Assembly (NCBI GenBank): GCA_965222335.1
Contig: OZ244944.1
Location: 2,480,001 to 2,544,000 of the forward strand
Source of the DNA: G965222335 sp965222335
GTDB taxonomy: Bacteria; Pseudomonadota; Gammaproteobacteria; Pseudomonadales; Halieaceae
Direction of reading: 5' to 3'
DNA length: 64,000 nt
The position numbers and the translations under genes were made by a program. The notes below the pieces were generated by a model. The model saw only the letters and a list, made by a program, of their open reading frames with translations. It was not told where the DNA came from and searched no databases. Positions 53,532 through 63,317 of the stretch are shown piece by piece. Position 1 is the first letter of the stretch. Every line of letters starts with the position of its first letter.

Positions 53532-54575
53532 ATGGTCAGGATCGGCATCGTAGGGGGCACCGGCTATACCGGGGTGGAGTTGCTGCGGCTGCTGGCGCAG
53601 CACGAGGACGCGGAGGTGGTGGCGATCACCTCCCGCGCCGAGGCCGGGCGCCGGGTGGACGAGCTCTACCCCAACCTGCGCGGGCATTACGACCTCAGCT
53701 TTGGCGAACCCGACCTCGCGGCACTCGCCGCCTGCGACCTGGTGTTTTTTGCGACCCCACACAACGTCGCCATGAACCTGGTGCCGGAACTGCTGGCGCA
53801 GGGTACCCGGGTGGTAGACCTGTCGGCGGATTACCGCATTCGCGATGCGGACCTCTGGTCGAGGTGGTACGGCGAGCCGCACGTCAGCCCGGAACTGCTG
53901 GCGGAAGCGGTCTACGGCCTGCCCGAGGTGAACCGCACGCAGATCGCCTCGGCCCGTCTGGTTGCCTGCCCGGGCTGTTATCCGACCGCGATTCAGCTCG
54001 GCCTGATCCCGCTGCTGGAGGCGGGGCTGGTGGATGCCGGAAACCTGATCGCCAGCGCTGCCAGTGGCGCCAGCGGCGCCGGCCGCCAGGCCAAGGTGGA
54101 TAACCTCCTGAGCGAGGCTTCCGGCAGTTTCAAAGCCTACGGCGCCAGCGGCCACCGCCACCTGCCCGAGATCGAGCAGGGGCTTGCCGATGTCGCGGGC
54201 GGTCCGGTGGCGGTCACTTTCGTGCCCCACCTGTTACCGATGGTCCGCGGCATACACGCCACCCTGTTCGCGCGCCTGCTGGCGCCGGCGGCGATCTCGC
54301 TGGAGGCGCTTCAGGCGCTGTTTGCTGAGCGCTACCGAGACGAGCCGTTCGTCGACCTGCTGCCACCGGGAGCGCTGCCGCAGACCCGCAGCGTGAAGGG
54401 GGCGAACATGTGCCAGCTTGCCCTGGCCCAGCCCCAGGGCCGGGACACCCTGGTGGTGATGTCGGTCATCGACAACCTGGTCAAGGGCGCCTCCGGCCAG
54501 GCCATCCAGAACATGAATATCATGCTGGGCCTGCCCGAGAATCGCGGCCTGACCCAGGCGGGGCTGCTGCCCTGA
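53532..54575 (+). CDS. argC: N-acetyl-gamma-glutamyl-phosphate reductase
   Basis: A 347-residue NADPH enzyme, third step of arginine synthesis. It has VRIGIVGGTGYTGVELLRLL, FFATPHNVAMNLV, VVDLSADYRI, the catalytic Cys in LVACPGCYPTAIQLGLIPLL, and HRHLPEIEQGL with the active-site His. The start is the ATG at 53532 after AGAGAGG; TTG 53463 is unlikely. It is followed with little or no gap by a membrane-anchored unknown gene. Confidence 0.97.
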   Translation: MVRIGIVGGTGYTGVELLRLLAQHEDAEVVAITSRAEAGRRVDELYPNLRGHYDLSFGEPDLAALAACDLVFFATPHNVAMNLVPELLAQGTRVVDLSADYRIRDADLWSRWYGEPHVSPELLAEAVYGLPEVNRTQIASARLVACPGCYPTAIQLGLIPLLEAGLVDAGNLIASAASGASGAGRQAKVDNLLSEASGSFKAYGASGHRHLPEIEQGLADVAGGPVAVTFVPHLLPMVRGIHATLFARLLAPAAISLEALQALFAERYRDEPFVDLLPPGALPQTRSVKGANMCQLALAQPQGRDTLVVMSVIDNLVKGASGQAIQNMNIMLGLPENRGLTQAGLLP

Positions 54576-54610
54576 GCGAGACGCAGCAGACCGAACTGCG
54601 GCGCTATCCT

Positions 54611-55315
54611 GTGCGGCACCGGCAGATGCTGGTGCTGGCTATGGCCCTGGGGCTGGCGCTGGTCCTGGGCCTGGGTATCTATCTCGGCCTGCGCGGCGCC
54701 TACAGCAGCCTCGGTATTGACCCCGGTGAGTACCGCCAGATGCGGACGGCGCTGCCGGAAGCCCGGGACCGCGTGGCCGAACTGGAGCGCGAACTGGCCG
54801 CATCCCGGACCCGACACGAGGTGGACCGTGCGGCCCTGGAGATGGTGCGCCAGGACCTGGCCCTGCAGCGGCAGCAGATTGCCGACCTCGACGAGGGTCT
54901 GCGTTTCTACCGCAGCCTGATGGCACCGGGGGAAATCGCCCAGGGGGTCAGCCTGCGGGGCGTGGAGCTGGTGGCCCGGGAGCCGGCGGGCCGCTTCGGT
55001 TATCGCCTGGTGGTGCAACAGGAGGCGCGCAAACACGAGACCGTGCGCGGTGAACTGCGGGTGTCGCTGCAGGGTGAGCTGGACGGTCAGCCCGCGAGTT
55101 TCGCCCTGTCCAGGCTGGCAGATGATGTGGAGGGCTCGACCATCGACCTGCGCTTTCGCTATTTCCAGGCGGTGGAGGGGGAACTGCAGCTCCCCGAGGG
55201 TTTTGCGCCGTCGGCAGTAGAGGTGGTGGCGGAGCTTAGCAGCCCCCGTGCCCTGTCGCTCAGCGAGCGCTATCCATGGCTATTACAGGAGAAATTCACC
55301 CATGTTGGGAAGTAA
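54611..55315 (+). CDS. DUF6776-like membrane-anchored coiled-coil protein
   Basis: About 234 residues. A membrane segment (about 6-30, MLVLAMALGLALVLGLGIYL) is followed by a coiled coil (about 50-100; ARDRVAELERELAASR and RQDLALQRQQIADLDE) and a beta-rich C-terminal domain. I take the GTG at 54611; a CTG overlapping the argC stop (CTGA at 54572) or an ATG at 54626 are alternatives. The layout matches an uncharacterised family found beside bactofilin genes. Its last 14 bases overlap the bactofilin start, so the two are coupled and may work together at the envelope. Confidence 0.75.
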   Translation: MRHRQMLVLAMALGLALVLGLGIYLGLRGAYSSLGIDPGEYRQMRTALPEARDRVAELERELAASRTRHEVDRAALEMVRQDLALQRQQIADLDEGLRFYRSLMAPGEIAQGVSLRGVELVAREPAGRFGYRLVVQQEARKHETVRGELRVSLQGELDGQPASFALSRLADDVEGSTIDLRFRYFQAVEGELQLPEGFAPSAVEVVAELSSPRALSLSERYPWLLQEKFTHVGK

Positions 55316-55733
55316 GAAGGTGGGCGGACACGTGCCCGGCGGGACCACGCTGATCTCGCGTGACACGGAGATCGTGGGTGATATCCACTTCTCGGGCAAC
55401 CTCGACGTCGAGGGCCGGGTAAACGGCAAAATTCTTGCGGTTGAGGGCAAAGATGCCCTGGTGCGGGTGGTGGACAAGGGCAGCGTCGCGGGGGAGATTC
55501 ACGCCCCGGCGGTGGTCATTAACGGCGAGGTGACCGGCAACGTCTATGCCTGGCGGCACCTTGAACTGGCACCCAAGGCGCGGGTCGAGGGCGATGTGTT
55601 CTACCAGCAGGTGGAGATGGCCGTCGGCTCGGAGGTGAACGGGCGGCTGGTGCACCGTGATAGTGAGGCACTCGCGGCAGCCGCCGACCCCGCAGTCATG
55701 GCTGAGCGTGGCGAACTGGCGCCCGGGTCCTGA
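55302..55733 (+). CDS. Bactofilin
   Basis: A 143-residue protein with a central beta-helical bactofilin domain (about 15-110) of short repeats: TLISRDTEIVGDIHFSGNLD, VEGRVNGKI, GSVAGEIHAPAVVINGEVTG, LAPKARVEGDVFY. Bactofilins polymerise without nucleotide into filaments that place cell-wall enzymes. The N-terminus begins MLGSKKVGG, typical of membrane-associating tails. The gene sits between a coiled-coil membrane protein and erpA; co-occurrence with the former suggests a membrane partner. ATG at 55302. Confidence 0.92.
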   Translation: MLGSKKVGGHVPGGTTLISRDTEIVGDIHFSGNLDVEGRVNGKILAVEGKDALVRVVDKGSVAGEIHAPAVVINGEVTGNVYAWRHLELAPKARVEGDVFYQQVEMAVGSEVNGRLVHRDSEALAAAADPAVMAERGELAPGS

Positions 55734-55825
55734 GAGGCGTGTAAAGTTGACTGATTTACTGGGGTTTATGCTAACCTTGCGGTCCAGTTTGTCCCAATGG
55801 CCGCCTGCGGCCCCGGAAAGTATGC

Positions 55826-56179
55826 ATGTCAGTCGCTGAGTCGTTCAATCCCACCGGAATCAATCTCTCCGCCCGCGCGGTGGACAAGGTGCGTGAGCTG
55901 GTCGCGGAAGAGGAGAACGCGGCCCTGAAGCTGCGGGTCTACATTACCGGCGGCGGCTGCTCCGGCTTCCAGTACGGCTTCAGCTTCGAAGAGGATGCCG
56001 CCGAGGACGACACCGCGATTGAGCGCGACGGGGTAACGGTCCTGGTTGACCCCATGAGCTTCCAGTACCTCGCCGGCTCGGAAGTTGACTACACCGAGGG
56101 GCTGGAAGGGTCCCGCTTCGTGGTCAATAACCCCAATGCCGCCACCACCTGCGGCTGTGGTGCCTCCTTCTCGATTTGA
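55826..56179 (+). CDS. erpA: Iron-sulfur cluster insertion protein ErpA
   Basis: A 117-residue A-type carrier that delivers Fe-S clusters to apoproteins, among them enzymes of isoprenoid synthesis. The three cluster cysteines are in GGGCSGFQYGF and TCGCGASFSI. The N-terminal and mid-domain sequences (VDPMSFQYLAGSEVDYTEGL) fit ErpA better than IscA or SufA. Its stop is 36 bases before a palindromic repeat that may form the transcript end. Confidence 0.96.
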   Translation: MSVAESFNPTGINLSARAVDKVRELVAEEENAALKLRVYITGGGCSGFQYGFSFEEDAAEDDTAIERDGVTVLVDPMSFQYLAGSEVDYTEGLEGSRFVVNNPNAATTCGCGASFSI

Positions 56180-56215
56180 TTGCCGGGTCCCAGCTCGGAT
56201 ATCCGCTTTCTTCAC

Positions 56216-56309
56216 GTAGGGCCGACAGCGTGCCCCTCTTTTTCGGGCAATTCATTCGGCCACAATCTTGCCCAGCTGCGCGTCTGGCCGAATGAATTCG
56301 GACCCACGG
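56216..56309. repeat. Palindromic repeat element (family A)
   Basis: About 94 bases beginning GTAGGGCCGACAGCGTGCCC, with the following CTCTTTTTCGGGCAATTCAT, differing at one position over about 45 bases from the element at 20486. The right half carries GGCCGAATGAATTCGGACCC, which pairs with the left end. It sits between erpA and anmK, whose genes converge, and its right end is about 12 bases from the anmK stop. Confidence 0.75.
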
Positions 56310-56320
56310 GTAGAACGGAA

Positions 56321-57436
56321 TCAGGCCGGGTAAATACCCCCGAGAATCACCGCTTCCCGCGCTCCGGTGACCGCCGGTAAATTACCCGGCAGGCGCTGGC
56401 AGTTGCGGTAGGCCAGCCAGGCGAATGCTGCCGCTTCCACCCATTCCGGTTCCATGCCGAGGGCGGCGGTCGTGTCCAGGGTCGCCGGTTCGAGATGCCG
56501 ATACAGGCGCCGCATCAGATCCGTATTGCGGCCGCCACCGCCGCACACATAGACCTCGTTGACCTCAACCGCCGCGGCACGGATGCCGGCGGCAATGCTC
56601 TGTGCGGTGAGTTCCGCCAGGGTCGCCTGCACCTGCTGCGGGGTGACCTCATCCAGCCCCACCAGGCACTGCCCCAGCCAGTCCAGGTTGAATTCTTCCT
56701 TACCCGTGCTGCGGGGACCGGCGGCTGACAGGAAGGGGTGGGCGAGCAGCCTGTGCAGCAGGGTGTCGCTGACCTCACCCTCTGCCGACCACTGCCCGTC
56801 GCGATCATAGGCAGTGCCCAGGTGGCGCTGCACCCAGTGATCCAGCAGGGTATTGCCCGGCCCGGTATCAAAACCCAGCACCCCGCCGCTGCCATCCAGC
56901 AGGGTGGCGTTGGCGATACCGCCGATGTTCACGATGGCGCGCGCGGCGCCTTCGCGGGCGAATGCCGCCGCGTGGAAGGCGGGTGCCAGGGGCGCACCCT
57001 CTCCGCCGGCGGCGATGTCGCGGCGGCGAAAGTCGGCGATCGTGGTGATACCGGTAAGGTGGGCGATGGTATTGGGGTCACCGATCTGCAGGCTGAAGCC
57101 GCGGCCCGCCTGCCGCGAGGGCGGGTGGTGGCGCACGGTCTGGCCGTGGCTGCCAATGGCGCGCACCTCGTCGGGCGCGACACCGGCGTCTTCCAGCAGG
57201 GCCAGCGTGGCCTCGGCAAACAGCTCTCCCAGTTCCCGGTCGAGCGCGCCCTGGCGGGGGATTTCGTCCGCCCCGGGCTGGCTGAGGGCGGCGATGCGCC
57301 CGCGGGTCTCCCCGGGCACCGGATGTTCGTGGCAGTTCAGCAGTTCCGTGCCGGTGTCGTCGCAGCGCGCGAGCACGCAGTCGATCGCGTCAATGCTGGT
57401 GCCCGACATCAGGCCGACATACAGGCTGTCGGGCAT
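56321..57436 (-). CDS. anmK: Anhydro-N-acetylmuramic acid kinase
   Basis: A 371-residue sugar kinase of the hexokinase/actin fold. It opens and phosphorylates 1,6-anhydroMurNAc released from old cell wall. It has LYVGLMSGTSIDAIDCVLAR, GSHGQTVRHHP, TIADFRRRDIAAGGEGAPL, IVNIGGIAN, GFDTGPGN and VYVCGGGGRN. Together with AmgK/MurU it is part of peptidoglycan recycling. It lies six bases after the M23 peptidase gene on the same strand. Confidence 0.96.
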   Translation of the reverse strand: MPDSLYVGLMSGTSIDAIDCVLARCDDTGTELLNCHEHPVPGETRGRIAALSQPGADEIPRQGALDRELGELFAEATLALLEDAGVAPDEVRAIGSHGQTVRHHPPSRQAGRGFSLQIGDPNTIAHLTGITTIADFRRRDIAAGGEGAPLAPAFHAAAFAREGAARAIVNIGGIANATLLDGSGGVLGFDTGPGNTLLDHWVQRHLGTAYDRDGQWSAEGEVSDTLLHRLLAHPFLSAAGPRSTGKEEFNLDWLGQCLVGLDEVTPQQVQATLAELTAQSIAAGIRAAAVEVNEVYVCGGGGRNTDLMRRLYRHLEPATLDTTAALGMEPEWVEAAAFAWLAYRNCQRLPGNLPAVTGAREAVILGGIYPA

Positions 57437-57441
57437 GGCCG

Positions 57442-58893
57442 TCAGGGCTGGTTGCGGTCGCTACCCGACTCGTTGAGGGCCAGGCGGCTGCCTGACTGCA
57501 GCATGGCCAGCTGCTGCTCTGCCGGGGCGATGGCCTGGCGGAAACTGGCCAGCTCGCTGGCGGGCAGCTCCTTGGCCTTGGGCAGTTCCTTGTGCACGGT
57601 ACGCGGGTTGCGGTGGACCCCGTCCATCAGGAATTCGTAATGCAGGTGAGGACCGGTCGCGGCGCCGGTGCTGCCCACCGTGCCGATGACGTCATTCTGG
57701 GTGACGCGCTGGCCCTGCTTCACGTGGCGCTTGTGCAGGTGCAGGTACTTGGTCTCGTAGCGATCGCCGTGCTGGATAAACACGTAATTACCGTTGGCCC
57801 GCGTGTAGCCCGCGCGCGTCACGCGGCCGTCGCCAGCGGCGTAGACCGGGGTGCCGGTGGGGGCTGCGTAGTCGGTGCCGCGGTGGGGGCGGGTGGTCTT
57901 GTAGATCGGGTGCAGGCGGCGCAGGTTGAAGTTGGAGCTGATCCGGGTGAAGTCCACCGGCGCCAGCAGGAAGGCCTTGCGCATGCTGACCCCGTCGGCG
58001 CTGTAGAAGCCGACGTCACCGTGGGCATCTTCGTAGCGGTAGGCGGCGTAGGTTTTACCGCGGTTGGTAAAGGCCGCGGCGAGGATGTTGCCGTCACCGT
58101 ACTTTTCGCCGTCGAGGTAGAGCTCTTCGTACACCACGTGGATGGTGTCACCCTTGCGCGGGTCGAGGACGAAGTCGATGACGCCGCCAAAGATGCTGGC
58201 CAGTTCGATAATCTTGGTGTGCGACAGGCCCATGTCCTGGCCGGCAATAAACAGGGAAGAGGTGATTTCGCCACTGCTGCGCGCCTCGCGCACCTCCGGC
58301 TCCCTCACCACCCGCTCGGTAAGGTACTGGCCCTCGCTGTCGCGCAGGTAGGTAATGGTTTCCAGCGGAGACAGCACGTGCCGGACACCCAGTAACTCGC
58401 CCGCGTCACTGGTACGGAAGGCGATGGTCTGCCCTGGGTAAATGCGCGCCAGCTGCTTGCCCTGTTCCGTGCCGTAGACCAGTTCGTGGACGTCGCCATT
58501 GTCGAAACCGGCGCGATTGAAAATCAGCGACAGGTTGTCCCCCGGGCGCACGGTTTGAGCGATCCAGCCGTCGGCCGGCGCCGATGTTACGGCGGATTCG
58601 GCGACGGGTGGGGCGGTGGGTTCTGGGGTACTGGTGTTTTCGGTGGGGGTATCATCGGTAGCGGCGATGATGCGATCGACGGTGTCTTCGGTGCTGTCTG
58701 CGCCGGCAGCGGTCTCCGCCTCACTGGGTGCCTGGCGGTTGGCCTCTACCTTGCCTCCTGGCGCCAGGCTGGCGGCAATCGCCACACACACGGACAGGGC
58801 CGCGACAAGCAGCAAATGTTTGTGGTGTTGGGCAGCGACAGCGCTGTCTTCGCGGATCGGCGTTGCCCCGCGCGGCCTGTTATTTCTCTTCAT
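57442..58893 (-). CDS. mepM: M23-family murein DD-endopeptidase (MepM-like)
   Basis: A 483-residue protein with an N-terminal signal anchor (about 25-45) and a Thr/Glu/Pro-rich linker (about 50-105). A LysM/OapA-like domain follows (VRPGDNLSLIFNRAGFDNGDVHELV). The C-terminal LytM peptidase has the zinc ligands in HRGTDYAAPTGTPVYAAGDG and GPHLHYEFLMDG, with HLHK between. It would cut peptide cross-links to allow wall growth. The anmK-mepM-tyrS order matches pseudomonads. It is divergent from tyrS. Confidence 0.94.
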   Translation of the reverse strand: MKRNNRPRGATPIREDSAVAAQHHKHLLLVAALSVCVAIAASLAPGGKVEANRQAPSEAETAAGADSTEDTVDRIIAATDDTPTENTSTPEPTAPPVAESAVTSAPADGWIAQTVRPGDNLSLIFNRAGFDNGDVHELVYGTEQGKQLARIYPGQTIAFRTSDAGELLGVRHVLSPLETITYLRDSEGQYLTERVVREPEVREARSSGEITSSLFIAGQDMGLSHTKIIELASIFGGVIDFVLDPRKGDTIHVVYEELYLDGEKYGDGNILAAAFTNRGKTYAAYRYEDAHGDVGFYSADGVSMRKAFLLAPVDFTRISSNFNLRRLHPIYKTTRPHRGTDYAAPTGTPVYAAGDGRVTRAGYTRANGNYVFIQHGDRYETKYLHLHKRHVKQGQRVTQNDVIGTVGSTGAATGPHLHYEFLMDGVHRNPRTVHKELPKAKELPASELASFRQAIAPAEQQLAMLQSGSRLALNESGSDRNQP

Positions 58894-59053
58894 ATCCCCA
58901 ATGATCTTTTGCGCTCCGATTGCCGGAGTATATTCAAATTGCCCGGTGAGTATATAAAAAAACCCTGCAAATCAACAGAATGGTATTCTGGGAGTTTCCT
59001 ATTGCCGGGGGGTGTTGTAAGGTTTGGCGCCCCGAATCACCCCCAGCCGAGAC

Positions 59054-60355
59054 ATGACCATGAGCAGCGCCCTGTTAGCGGACCTTCGCGCCCGCGGACT
59101 GATTTTCCAGATCGCCGGGGAAGAGGAACTCCCCGCCTGGCTGGACGGGGGCATGCGTACGCTCTATTGCGGCTTCGACCCGACCGCTGACAGCCTGCAC
59201 ATTGGCTCGCTGGTACCCCTGCTGACGCTGCGCCGCTTCCAACTGGCCGGGCACCGCCCGCTGGCCCTGGTGGGTGGCGCGACCGGGCTGATCGGCGATC
59301 CCAGTTTCAAGGCCCAGGAACGGCAGCTGAATACCCCCGACGTGGTCGCCGGCTGGGTGGACAAGATCCGCAGCCAGGTGTCCCGGTTTATCGACTTCGA
59401 GGAGGGGGATAATGCCGCCGAGGTGGTCAACAATCTCGACTGGATCGCCGGCGTTGATGTGCTGACTTTCCTGCGCGACGTGGGTAAGCATTTCTCGGTC
59501 AATGCGATGATCCAGAAAGAGTCGGTCAAGCAGCGCCTGGAGCGCGAGGGTGCCGGGATCAGTTTCACCGAGTTCACCTACATGATCCTGCAGTCCTATG
59601 ATTTCGCTGAACTCAACCGGCGCTACGGCTGCAGTTTGCAGGTGGGCGGCTCGGACCAGTGGGGCAATATCACCGGAGGCATCGACCTGACCCGCCGGGT
59701 CAATGGCGAAAAAGTCTTTGGGATGACCATGCCCCTGGTGACCAAGGCCGACGGTACCAAGTTCGGTAAAACCGAGTCCGGCACCATCTGGCTGGATGCC
59801 GCGCGCACCTCGCCCTATGCCTTCTACCAGTTCTGGCTGAATACGGCGGACGCGGATGTGTACCGCTTTCTCAAGTACTTCACCTTTCTTGAGGTGGGGG
59901 AGATTGACGCCCTGGAGCGCGCCGATGGCGAGCGCGCCGGTCGTCCCGAGGCCCAGGCTGTGCTGGCGCGTGAGGTTACGCGCCTGGTGCATGGTGAGGA
60001 GGGCCTGGCCGCCGCTCGCAGGATCACCGACGCCCTGTTCAGCGGCGAACTCGCCACACTCTCGGCGGCGGACTTTGCCCAGCTGCGCCAGGATGGCTTG
60101 CCGGCCAGTTCGCTGGACCTCAGCCGGCTGCCGGAAACCCTGACCCAGCTACTGACCGAAGCGGGTATGGCGGCCTCGGGCAAGCAGGTCAAGGATGCCC
60201 TGGGGCGCAGCGCGGTACTGCTGAACGGTTCGGCGCTGGGCTGGGAGGATAACGCGTCTCCGGCCGAGGCCTTTGCCGCTGAGCGCGCCCTGCACGGACG
60301 CTACTTCCTGGCCCGGCTGGGCAAGAAGAAATACCACCTGTTCGAGCTCGCCTAG
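59054..60355 (+). CDS. tyrS: Tyrosyl-tRNA synthetase
   Basis: About 433 residues of a class I synthetase, E. coli TyrS type. It has YCGFDPTADSLHIGSLVPLL (HIGH variant), VGGATGLIGDPSFK, SYDFAELNRRYGCSLQVGGSD, QWGNITGGIDL and the KMSKS-equivalent KFGKTESGTIW. A C-terminal S4-like domain binds tRNA. The start is one of two close ATGs (59054, 59060); the upstream TTG frame is not conserved-looking. It is followed by the rRNA operon. Confidence 0.96.
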   Translation: MTMSSALLADLRARGLIFQIAGEEELPAWLDGGMRTLYCGFDPTADSLHIGSLVPLLTLRRFQLAGHRPLALVGGATGLIGDPSFKAQERQLNTPDVVAGWVDKIRSQVSRFIDFEEGDNAAEVVNNLDWIAGVDVLTFLRDVGKHFSVNAMIQKESVKQRLEREGAGISFTEFTYMILQSYDFAELNRRYGCSLQVGGSDQWGNITGGIDLTRRVNGEKVFGMTMPLVTKADGTKFGKTESGTIWLDAARTSPYAFYQFWLNTADADVYRFLKYFTFLEVGEIDALERADGERAGRPEAQAVLAREVTRLVHGEEGLAAARRITDALFSGELATLSAADFAQLRQDGLPASSLDLSRLPETLTQLLTEAGMAASGKQVKDALGRSAVLLNGSALGWEDNASPAEAFAAERALHGRYFLARLGKKKYHLFELA

Positions 60356-60400
60356 GTCGGCTTCGAGACCCCGGGTTCGGGTGTTTCTGGCACGGCCTGG

Positions 60401-60449
60401 AAAAATAATTTGCAAAGGGCTTGCGCCCGGTTCGAGCGCTGCGTATAGT
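60401..60449 (+). promoter_or_regulatory. rRNA operon promoter P1 with UP element
   Basis: TTGCGC (60421-60426), a 17-base spacer and TATAGT (60444-60449). The AT-rich run AAAAATAATTTGCAAA (60401-60416) just upstream is a good UP element. The bases after the -10 (TCGCCTCCC) are GC-rich, as expected of a promoter under stringent control. Fis, encoded in this window, would be a natural activator. Confidence 0.7.
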
Positions 60450-60586
60450 TCGCCTCCCTTCGCCGGGCTAAGGACGTAAGTAACCCGCGAAGACCATCCT
60501 GAAAACTTTGTAGTTTCAATGGCTTAGGCCAAAGAGATGGAGCCGGATGCGAGGCAGCTCGCGTGACCTTTCGAGGCACAAAGCAG

Positions 60587-60614
60587 TTGCCATCAAGTCG
60601 CTGATCGGTATAAT
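60587..60614 (+). promoter_or_regulatory. rRNA operon promoter P2
   Basis: TTGCCA (60587-60592), a 16-base spacer and a consensus TATAAT (60609-60614), about 280 bases before the 16S gene. A tandem P1/P2 arrangement is common in rRNA operons. Confidence 0.7.
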
Positions 60615-60679
60615 ACGCGTCCCGGTTGAGAGGCGGGCCTTGTACAGGCGCGCCAGGAAATCTCACCGATCTCCCTGAG

Positions 60680-60707
60680 CCCTGGCGGCCAGGGTGTTGT
60701 TTAACAA
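60680..60707 (+). promoter_or_regulatory. rRNA leader boxB-like hairpin and boxA
   Basis: A perfect hairpin CCCTGG-cgg-CCAGGG (60680-60694) is directly followed by TGTTGTTTAACAA (60695-60707), a match to boxA. Together they form the antitermination site used by the Nus factor complex. Confidence 0.65.
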
Positions 60708-60891
60708 GAAGACGAAGACAGATGTGTGGGCACTTGTTGAGGTAGTAGTCACGACTATTATCAGACACAAGTGACTCATTGATTCATTACGAATTCTTGA
60801 TTTTCGAGTGTCTGAGCCGAGATTTGGTTGTTGCCGTGGGGTAACCACGTAAATGACCCCTCTTAATCCTTCGGGATAGAGGATAAAGATT

Positions 60892-62427
<1,536 letters not shown>

Positions 62428-62524
62428 AACGATAGTGACACTTCTTGATGAGTGCTCACACATTTGTCTTCGTCTTGTACGGTTGATGCGAAAGTAATAT
62501 GAGCTCGCTTGCGGGCATTTTTGC

Positions 62525-62601
<77 letters not shown>

Positions 62602-62659
62602 CCGAAAGTCGAGGTTGGTACTGCAGATTTGTTGAGACACGCCCCGGGGTTGTGCAGAC

Positions 62660-62751
62660 GCGCCGGTAGCTCAGTTGGTTAGAGCGCACCCCGCTCTTTA
62701 TGAAACAAAAGGGGGGTGAGGTCGGCAGTTCAAATCTGCCCAGGCCTACCA
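62660..62751 (+). pseudogene. Damaged tRNA-Ile copy in the rRNA spacer
   Basis: The D-arm and 5' half of the anticodon stem (62667-62692) and everything from GGGTGAGGTCGGCAGTTC to the CCA end are identical to tRNA-Ile 60 bases upstream. The anticodon loop is replaced by GCTCTTTATGAAACAAAA plus extra Gs, making a loop of about 22 bases instead of 7. The 5' acceptor strand is GCGCCGG and no longer pairs with the retained 3' strand CAGGCCT. It cannot be a normal tRNA. GCTCTTTA within the insert matches a boxA core. Confidence 0.8.
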
Positions 62752-62835
62752 AATCGCCGCTACTCTTCGTTGCAGCATCACTCGCATAGCAGGCTATGCG
62801 TCGCGATACTGCGCCTCGATTAGCAACGATTTGGT
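62748..62835. repeat. Palindromic element in the rRNA spacer
   Basis: ACCAAATCG (62748-62756) pairs with CGATTTGGT (62827-62835). At the centre CGCATAGC-AG-GCTATGCG (62783-62800) is a perfect hairpin, and the arms between (GTTGCAGCATCACT / GATACTGCGCC) pair imperfectly. The left end overlaps the CCA of the damaged tRNA. It looks like a REP/MITE-type unit. Confidence 0.65.
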
Positions 62836-62875
62836 TTACTTGGCAGGTTATCGAGATTGCTGCAAGTACGTTTCT

Positions 62876-62951
62876 GGGGCTATAGCTCAGCTGGGAGAGC
62901 GCCTGCCTTGCACGCAGGAGGTCAGCGGTTCGATCCCGCTTAGCTCCACCA
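62876..62951 (+). tRNA. alaT: tRNA-Ala (UGC)
   Basis: A 76-base cloverleaf starting GGGGCTATAGCTCAGCTGGG, with anticodon TGC (62909-62911) in CTTGCAC, T-arm GCGGTTCGATCCCGC and encoded CCA. Sequence is nearly that of other gammaproteobacterial spacer tRNA-Ala genes. Confidence 0.97.
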
Positions 62952-63317
62952 TCCTTCCCGGGTGGTGAATCCAACGCATCAATAAATCCAGGTTTAAGGG
63001 CTTTTGGACAAGAGTCTTTAAATCTGGTTTTTACGACCGGACAGTTCTTTAACAAGGTAAATCAAGCTGAGTCTTTGGATTGTAACCTGAGACTATGACC
63101 TACGGGTTGTGGTGGAAGGAGCGATCCATAGATAAGAAGTTCTTGATGGCGGGTTTCAATTCCCCGCTGTCAAAACGAGTTGTAAATACAACACTGTGAC
63201 TTAAGCGTCACAACATCCGGCGGGCAGGCACTTTGATCGGTGCCTGTCTCAAAGTACCCGACCTATGCTTAAGGGGGTCGGGGAACAGTCTGCGAGATCA
63301 GATGACTTCGGTTATAT
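62952..63317 (+). other. tRNA-Ala to 23S spacer
   Basis: No gene. It contains a boxA at 63043 and small hairpins: TGTGAC/GTCACA (63195-63212) and CAGGCAC/GTGCCTG (63225-63246). These probably belong to the 23S processing stalk cut by RNase III. Confidence 0.5.
63043..63055 (+). promoter_or_regulatory. boxA in the 16S-23S spacer
   Basis: AGTTCTTTAACAA closely matches the boxA antitermination consensus (TGCTCTTTAACA). A second boxA between tRNA and 23S is normal for rRNA operons. Confidence 0.6.
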
